DNA from: Liopterus haemorrhoidalis
Taxonomy: Eukaryota > Arthropoda > Insecta > Coleoptera > Dytiscidae
Reading direction: 5' to 3'
Assembly: GCA_963971575.1 (NCBI GenBank)
Contig: OZ020616.1
Coordinates: 32,406,306-32,470,305, forward strand
DNA: 64,000 nt
Shown: in pieces, positions 58,027 to 64,000 of the stretch
Layout of the letters: every line of letters begins with the position of its first letter
How positions within the stretch are numbered: position 1 is the stretch's first letter
Position numbers and translations under genes: made by a program
Notes under the pieces: model-generated
What the model was told of the DNA's origin: nothing
The model's input: only the letters and a program-made list of their open reading frames with translations
Databases searched by the model: none

Positions 58027-58149
58027 TACTAGCGTCGGCGAATCAGTGTAGTTACGTCACACGACGTAACAAACAATTGCATTGTTCCAAACTATACATT
58101 CGTTTGTTTCGTATTGTGACGTAACTGTACTGATTCGCCGACGCTAGTA
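58027..58149. mobile_element. 123-bp MITE, TA-flanked
   Basis: The ends TACTAGCGTCGGCGAATCAG and complement are near-perfect inverted repeats extending through GTTACGTCAC, flanked by TA. It is short enough to be one hairpin. Mariner-type target preference. Confidence 0.9.
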
Positions 58150-58314
58150 TACACTATTTTCTTTGCTAAGTACAAACTAAAGTTTTGCACTATGTGATTT
58201 CGCCAAACTATATCTTAAATTTTTGTCTTAATTGTGGCTTATACTGTGACTTGTTTGTGGCTTGTAAAATATTACTGTTTTATGATTTGTTGAAATTTGA
58301 AATGGTGTCAGAAG

Positions 58315-58491
58315 CAGAGCCGGCTGCATACTTTACGGGTTTACGGGGCCTTGTACAAGTTGGCACTGACTGTACTACAATAACCATTTTGCGTTGTGTT
58401 AATATACAAATAAAATATGCGAAAGCAGGTCCTTAGAGACTGCGGAGCCCTGGACGATTGCCACGGTCACCCATGTGTCACGCAAGCCCTG
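58315..58491. mobile_element. Possible hAT-type MITE
   Basis: CAGAGCCGGCTGC at the left and CAAGCCCTG at the right resemble hAT ends with a GGGGCC/GGAGCCCTGGAC interior. Flanks GTCAGAAG and TTTAGAAG match at 6 of 8 bases, so the duplication is weak. Confidence 0.45.
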
Positions 58492-58499
58492 TTTAGAAG

Positions 58500-60016
58500 C
58501 GAATAAAGGTAAGGAATGAAAACAAACTACAAGTAAAATATTATTTGCAGCAATTTATTTAATTAAGATCATATTAAAATTTAATCACATTAAAATGACC
58601 TACTAATACACAGGTACTACAATCCGTCAATAATCTTTCAATAGTCTGTCAATATATTGTACAATTTCAATCAAAAGCAATTACAAAAAAAGTGTTACTG
58701 AAGCCCTTCCTACAATCCTATTTCCATTATACATCTTACATACTTTTCAAACATAGGATTGTAAGGAGATCCTTTGGTAATGTTAAAAGAACAGACTCGG
58801 TATGTAACTTTCTTTCACAACATGAAGTACTGGCCGCCTCCAATATTCAGCTCTGTCTTGATTCACAATTATACCAATATCAGCTGGTACCTTGAACATG
58901 TCTTCTTGTATTTAATAATATTTTGTCATATTTAAATAATACAATTCGCTCACCAAATCATAATTACCAGTCAGTTAGAAACTTTCTTTAATTGTACAAG
59001 ATATTTCAAGGTGTTTATTTCTGCCTCGGAACGGTCAAAATACTTGTTAAGGCTGATTGAAAATAGTTATTAATAATTAAATTGCACAATGAAAGACAAT
59101 TTAAAAACATTTTTTTATTTTAATTATTAGGTAGAGTAGTAATTGAAAATCGCAGCACAAGTTGAAAATTATTCAAAATCAAACAACATAAGAATTCCAA
59201 AAGACTCTTTTTGTCCTCGATCTCTTTTATTATATTTTCAACGACATCAGTGAACAAATAACAATAAAGAACGTGAACGTAATAGCAAATCCATCGTGGG
59301 AAAATTGCAGCAAATGGCTGTACTGTGTTCTCATTTTTGCTACTTGTATACAAGCCACTAGATCATCTTAAGCATGAAGGTAAAGGTGTTCGGTAACATT
59401 GTTTTCCTACGACTACTATGAAACTGTCTGATTTCAATACTGTTATTTGACAGGAAATTAACTTAATTTCGCATGTTACCTTCATGTGCGCGTAGGCGAT
59501 GCGGGAATGATAAATGCGCCCCAATGCGCATGTGCGTTGTGCGAGATATAATAAATTCCCAGCAATGCGCATGTGCAGTTTACGAGAATTTTCATTCCCG
59601 TACTGGATGCGCGCGCATTAATGGTTGTTAACCATATTTATATTGTATTTTCTTGATTATTTATTAAAAATGGTAATCGGAGGAAAAGCATAGTGAGCAA
59701 CACGCGCAGAATGCATATTCCACACTCGAATGATTTGCTTCACTTGCCTGCGGCTCGTTTGCAAACTTCATTCTAAAGCGGAATATAAGGCATTCCGCGC
59801 TAGTTGCACAATATACTATTATAACTGCATCTTATATGAATCAATCATGCAGTTAATGCTTTGATTGTTTATGATTTGGTCTTTTAAATATTCTTTTAGA
59901 TTTATATTGAATGGTCTCCATGGATTATCCAAACCATAAATTAACATAATTCTGGACGTTGCACGGTGCGGACGTGTCTATATTGTGCTCTGCATTGCGT
60001 GAAAGTCAAAGTGAAA
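58500..60016. other. Intergenic or element 5' region; GCGCATGYGC motifs
   Basis: AT-rich with one GC-richer patch (59480-59620) containing ATGCGCATGTGCG and ATGCGCATGTGCA, close to the NRF-1/EWG-type consensus GCGCAYGCGC. No gene recognised. The last part is likely the 5' leader of the next ORF1. Confidence 0.4.
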
Positions 60017-60440
60017 ATGTGTAACGCTGTGAGAATTTTTATATGTCAACTGTTAATGTTCATCCGAAACAAAATTGATATTCTGGATGAAATACTATTG
60101 TTGATGCTGTGTGAGGATCACTACAGTGAGGCGGACGTAGAATCAGCGAGAGAAATTGCTGACGTAGCATTGTGGTGCTGAGTGTACGAGGAAACAAACG
60201 GTGAAAATAAGAGAAAGAAGAGCCTTTAATATATCATTCAGCTATTTAAGATTACTGATCCCGATAAGATCCCAACATACGTGACTAAGGATCTTTACAA
60301 ACCTCCTTCGGTCACCTTTGACTATATGGATGTTACCTCTCTAATGAAAGATGTCCTTTTTCTAAGAGGTACTCGCCATTAAACTGGAAGAAAGCATCCG
60401 CAAGGGCTCTGACTCTAAACTAAGAGTTATTACTATTAAG
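60017..60440 (+). pseudogene. Non-LTR ORF1, N-terminal part
   Basis: ATG at 60017 opens MCNAVRIFICQLLMFIRNKI, then LMLCEDHYSEADVESAREIA, stopping at 60181. After a frame change it continues KITDPDKIPTYVTKDLYKPP and VTFDYMDVTSLMKDVLFLR (60245-60382). I recall this order (NKID..LCE.FYS..EI..A, then DPD..PT.V..DL..LPPVTFD..DVT.L) from ORF1 proteins of arthropod CR1/RTE-like elements. The RNA-binding half is found 3 kb downstream. Stops and frameshifts make it non-functional. Confidence 0.55.
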
Positions 60441-63439
60441 AATTAAATGAGCTTAAAATCTCATTTACTATGTTCCGGTCTATTCTAGCTGACAACACTG
60501 CTTATAAAACTAACTTAAACGCTAACCTACCTTACGTACAAAAACTTATGCTATTATCATTAAAGGATACAGTATTGTGTATTTTTGCGAAACCAACTGA
60601 CTAGAGTCCTGACAATCTACTTAAAAGTAGCCGTTCTTGCTACAGAAATATAAATTAACATCTGAATTCTCTATTTCTGTCAAAACTTTTAGGTTATGTC
60701 ATGTTGACACATGGAAATAACCACATGTTATGCATTTTGGAGTATGAATACTTCATTAGAACCTGGAAATTACAGACTATTAGCATGTATTACGTATAAT
60801 AAGGAACATACTTACTACTTGTAAAAAAATACAATGTTTACATTCGTAATTTACAAGCGCCGATAAAACTATGGTGTCGCTTTTGATAACTGATAAGCCA
60901 TGGTGCCGCACGCATCAGACAGTTATAGGAAAGGTGAAAGTGTTGAGGGGGGACATATAAAATTGATTGTGATATGCCATTTTGGCTCTTCAAATGTCGT
61001 AATTCAAGTATAGACGTTCTGCTAAGGTGGTTGAGACTCAGTAACACGTGCCAAATTTTATTCCACAAGTTTTTGTGAAAGTATTTGAGAATGTAATACT
61101 ATGGTTACTTGTGGATTCGCTAAGGCGGAAAAGGCGCGTGATACATCATGTTTTGGAGGTCCAAAACGCGGCTTAGGTCGGAGATGGAGTTTTCTACCTC
61201 TAGATGGCAATTGAATTACGATGTTAAGCCACTAAAACACCAAGTGGCGGCATGTGAGGGCCGGACTGAGCACTCGTTGTCGAAGAAGCATACTGCGTTC
61301 GAGAATATTTATTGCCCTCCACATGTAAGGGTTGAAGAGCCGATTTTGGAGCGATCCGTGGAAGATGAAGTACGAAAATTATTGTATCATTTGAGACCTG
61401 TTTCTGCAGGGTGTTGCGAGAATTACTGTGTTTCAGCTAAGTATATTTTGGAAATGTTTGAAATTTTGTAACGGAAGCAATCTTGCCCTATTGACGTATT
61501 GGAATTCCCGTTTGGGGATGTTTTTTGTGATTCTTAACGTTAATAGTGTAGGGCTGCGTCTGGTACACCCTTATAATTTATGGCCATGATTATTAAGTGT
61601 GTGTTGTTATTTGTACTATATTATTAGCTGAAATGCATTGAGGTTTCTCAAGTTTTGTTGTATCTTGAGATGTTTTTGAGATAATTGAAATGTAGACACG
61701 TGTGTCGTTGGATTTATTGAGTACGCTGTTGCGTGTACAGTTGGGCTGTGTCGCCACCGTAAATTTTGGAGGTACAATAATTTTAGTTCACGAGTCGCTC
61801 ATATCAAATTTTTGCCGCGTAATGTAAATTCAGTCTGTCTGTAAAGTATTTTCCCTTGATAACTCGAGGTTGTGAATTAGCTCTCAAACACGCAGGTTAA
61901 CCCCTTACTTTGAATACTTACTGGTCGATTATTCGTGTTACTTGCTGTTCACGTTATCAAGGATCGGGTGTGTATTAATATTGGGAGGAATTAAAGTTAG
62001 CTTCAATCGGGCGGAACCTCAGCCACAAGCATTGTTTTTTTTTAATTTTCCTTGGCCAGTCTTCATTTTTTTTTCTCGATAATTTTTTTTTTCTTTTAAA
62101 TTTATATTTCCGTAGAATCGAGTGGGTGTAGTGGTCCGTCAACTTTTTTGCATCTCGCGGAGATTTTTTTTGTTGAGTACTGACCCTGTTGGGTTTCTGT
62201 ATTCCATCGCGACGGCAGGGCCAGTAATCCCACTGGGATTTCACTAGTATTAAGGCGGGAGAGAATTTATAGTAAAAATTTCAATCGGGTTTTTATAAGC
62301 GCTTGCTTCCGATTCTAAACTTCTTCCGGATCTTTTTCCGACCGTATCACCTCAAGGGATACGGTCACCACCACTTCATCGTAGAAAGCCATTGTGGTAT
62401 AATTCCCGTGCAGAAGTTCACGCAGCCCTAGGGCAGTTGTAACGAAAGTAATCCAATCATACGTTACTGAGTAGTTATACCACAATTACAGAGTTAATTT
62501 AAATTGTTTTGTATTTGTAAATTTTAAGTAATTGCCGGTTAACTGTTCAGTTGTTTCTTTTCTTTTGGCCGTTCGGGAGTACGTAATTTTCAGTAATTTT
62601 TTTTTGAGTTAGAGTAATTATATTTTGGATTTGATTTAAGATATTTTGCATATAAAATTTGGTCGTACTCCAAATTTAAAAGGGAATGTTCAGCTGGAAG
62701 GTTATCTTGTAATCATTTATTGTTTTGATAAAGTTTAAATAGTTTCAGTTTCACTTGGATTCAGACTGTTGTTAAGTCTGATCCATTGTTTAGCATTTTG
62801 AATTTTTTTGGTGTGTAAAAGTACATTAGATAGTTCCTTACGAACACCTTTGCATTGTGAATAATTTCGTTAAATTTTTATTGTTAGTAAAAGTACATTG
62901 GATTGTTCCTTATGAATATCTCTTCATTGTGGATAATTTCGTTAAATTTATATTGTTAGTAGAAGTACATTCTGAATAATTTCGTTAATTTTTTTGTTAA
63001 TAAATTTGGTTATTGAGAATATTGGTGTTTCTATTACGAGAACTCTATTCCTGTCCCCTGGGGTTTTATTTTTCTTACAGAATTTAGGGCAATAGAAGCG
63101 AGGTGACTGGCGCCGTATAAATTTTAGGCCGCACATAGGTATTGGTAATTATAGGACCACACTGCATAGTCACATCTACCTCTAGACTGGGCTGGCGGCC
63201 TTCTACCTTGCCCTGGACAGCTGATAGCCGCTGGAGTCACTTCACAGTGGTTACGGAATTCATATTTTTCCCCATTTAGGTTTTTAGCGACCGATCAGAG
63301 AGCTGAGCGGACGCGGGCGCATTCCAACTATATAACGCTGGAGTCTGGCCGTAATATACGTTATAACTAGCGGGAAAGTCGAAAGAAATGATGTTATAAG
63401 CGATATGACGTAGGTAAAACTGATTCATTTTCAACCGTC
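60441..63439. other. Insertion or diverged segment between ORF1 halves; no assigned gene
   Basis: About 3 kb separates the two ORF1 parts. A 107-codon frame (61148-61471, + strand) and a Lys-rich 89-codon minus frame (62244-61975) are unrecognised. TGTGGTATAA and TTATACCACA (62391-62400, 62475-62484) form an inverted pair. GACTGGCGCC near 63108 recalls a primer-binding site, but no LTR pair was found. Confidence 0.35.
62811..62998 (+). repeat. About three ~72-bp tandem units
   Basis: AGTACATT followed by AATAATTTCGTTAAATTT (or close) recurs with spacings of 73 and 71 bp (62821, 62894, 62965). The last unit is shortened. Confidence 0.8.
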
Positions 63440-63928
63440 CCCTTCCCCACTACAGGAAACCACCTTAAAGCCAACTTATGCCAGTAAGGCAGATGAGTCA
63501 GTTGCAAACAGCAAGTAAAAGCCTGCCTCCCTCACATTAGGAAGGACATGCAAGTTACGACCAATGACGGGTATACCACTGTTAAACACTAGAAAAAACT
63601 GAAACCGAATGTAAACAATAACATTGCTATTGGTACCTCAGCTGATGTTGGTAAAGTCAGTGGTTCACGAAAGAGAAAGTGGTTTTATGTTTCTAGAGTT
63701 AATGTAGGGGCAACGAAAAAGGATATATTTGATGTTCTGAAGCAAAATCGCATTTCTACTGAGGTTAATTGTGTCAAAGTTACATCGAAGGCACACTTAA
63801 AATACAACAGTTTTCGTGTCTGTGTAAAAACATCAAATGCCCAGAAGTTATTGTCACCATCTTTCTGGCCTTGTAGTATGGGCGTTCGCGAGTATGTGTG
63901 GATGGAAAAGCGAGCTGCCGCGAAGTAG
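63440..63928 (+). pseudogene. Non-LTR ORF1, C-terminal RNA-binding part
   Basis: Reads YASKADESVANSK in one frame, then KDMQVTTNDGYTTVKH, a TAG at 63590-63592, and FYVSRVNVGATKKDIFDVL, NCVKVTSKAHLKYNSFRV, LLSPSFWPC, VREYVWMEKR to TAG at 63926-63928. The order of an RRM-like FVSRL block, KL.S..YSSF.V and WP.GV.VR is that of ORF1 C-termini in arthropod non-LTR elements. It likely belongs with the N-terminal part at 60.0-60.4 kb and with the ORF2 that starts 33 bases on. Confidence 0.72.
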
Positions 63929-63960
63929 TAATGGAAATTGAAGATTTATTTATGTTAACA

Positions 63961-64000
63961 TGAATAGTCTGAAAATAGTAACTTTTAACTGCAAGTCCAT
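63961..64000 (+). CDS. Start of non-LTR ORF2 (endonuclease N-terminus), cut by window end
   Basis: ATG at 63961 opens MNSLKIVTFNCKS, the canonical first strand of an apurinic-type endonuclease domain. The position, just after the ORF1 stop, supports it. Only 13 codons are visible. Confidence 0.65.

Noticed and set aside
61148..61471. 107-codon host gene
   Set aside because: No recognisable domain, no splice or neighbour support, and it lies between two halves of a decayed retroelement ORF1.
1..64000. Bacterial or viral transfer, operons, riboswitches
   Set aside because: No bacterial-type gene cluster, ribosome-binding pattern or viral gene set was seen; all clear proteins are insect IR or transposon proteins.

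Overview
The window is nuclear DNA of an insect. It is AT-rich, packed with transposable elements, and has a single recognisable host gene: a divergent chemosensory ionotropic receptor (IR) on the + strand. The IR has a candidate first exon at 9106-9426 (signal peptide, phase-0 GT donor) and a large last exon at 41265-42832 (phase-0 acceptor; ligand-binding lobes, pore and three membrane segments). If these two exons join, the intron is 31.8 kb and consists mostly of nested transposons. The last exon reads as two overlapping frames offset by one base near 41456-41461, so this allele may be a pseudogene or carry an assembly error. A long intron full of BEL, Jockey, CR1-like, hAT and mariner-type elements, plus a divergent IR, suggests a large-genome, perhaps hemimetabolous insect; the order cannot be fixed from sequence alone.

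Layout. 1-678: partial retrotransposon ORF1 (-). 4.1-5.2 kb: Jockey-type reverse transcriptase (RT) relic. 7.0-7.8 kb: 123-bp minisatellite. 9.1 kb: IR exon 1. 9.6-17.0 kb: hAT-type element bounded by a perfect 8-bp target-site duplication (TSD), holding an inverted-arm element, an RT relic, a TIR element, a MITE and another hAT relic. 17.8-18.8 kb: solo BEL-like LTR. 19.0 kb: tRNA-derived SINE. 20.1-30.1 kb: hAT relic split by an 8.3-kb BEL/Pao element with apparently identical LTRs, a 5-bp TSD and an uninterrupted 1745-codon polyprotein; this is the youngest element here. 30.6-40.2 kb: dispersed repeats, MITEs, two RT fragments, a pogo-like relic and a hAT relic. 41.3-42.8 kb: IR last exon. 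43.1-49.7 kb: three RT fragments, two of them split by hAT elements. 51 kb: two SINEs. 52.7-58.0 kb: a CR1-like RT interrupted by a Jockey-like element (14-bp TSD), itself interrupted by a TTAA-flanked element. 60.0-64.0 kb: a decayed ORF1 split in two, followed by the first codons of its ORF2.

Nothing besides the IR looks like a host gene. Apart from the IR, the biology is layered transposition. Several insertions can be ordered in time because removing the inner element restores the outer reading frame or matches a paralogous empty site. All ages, identities and copy comparisons were made by eye.
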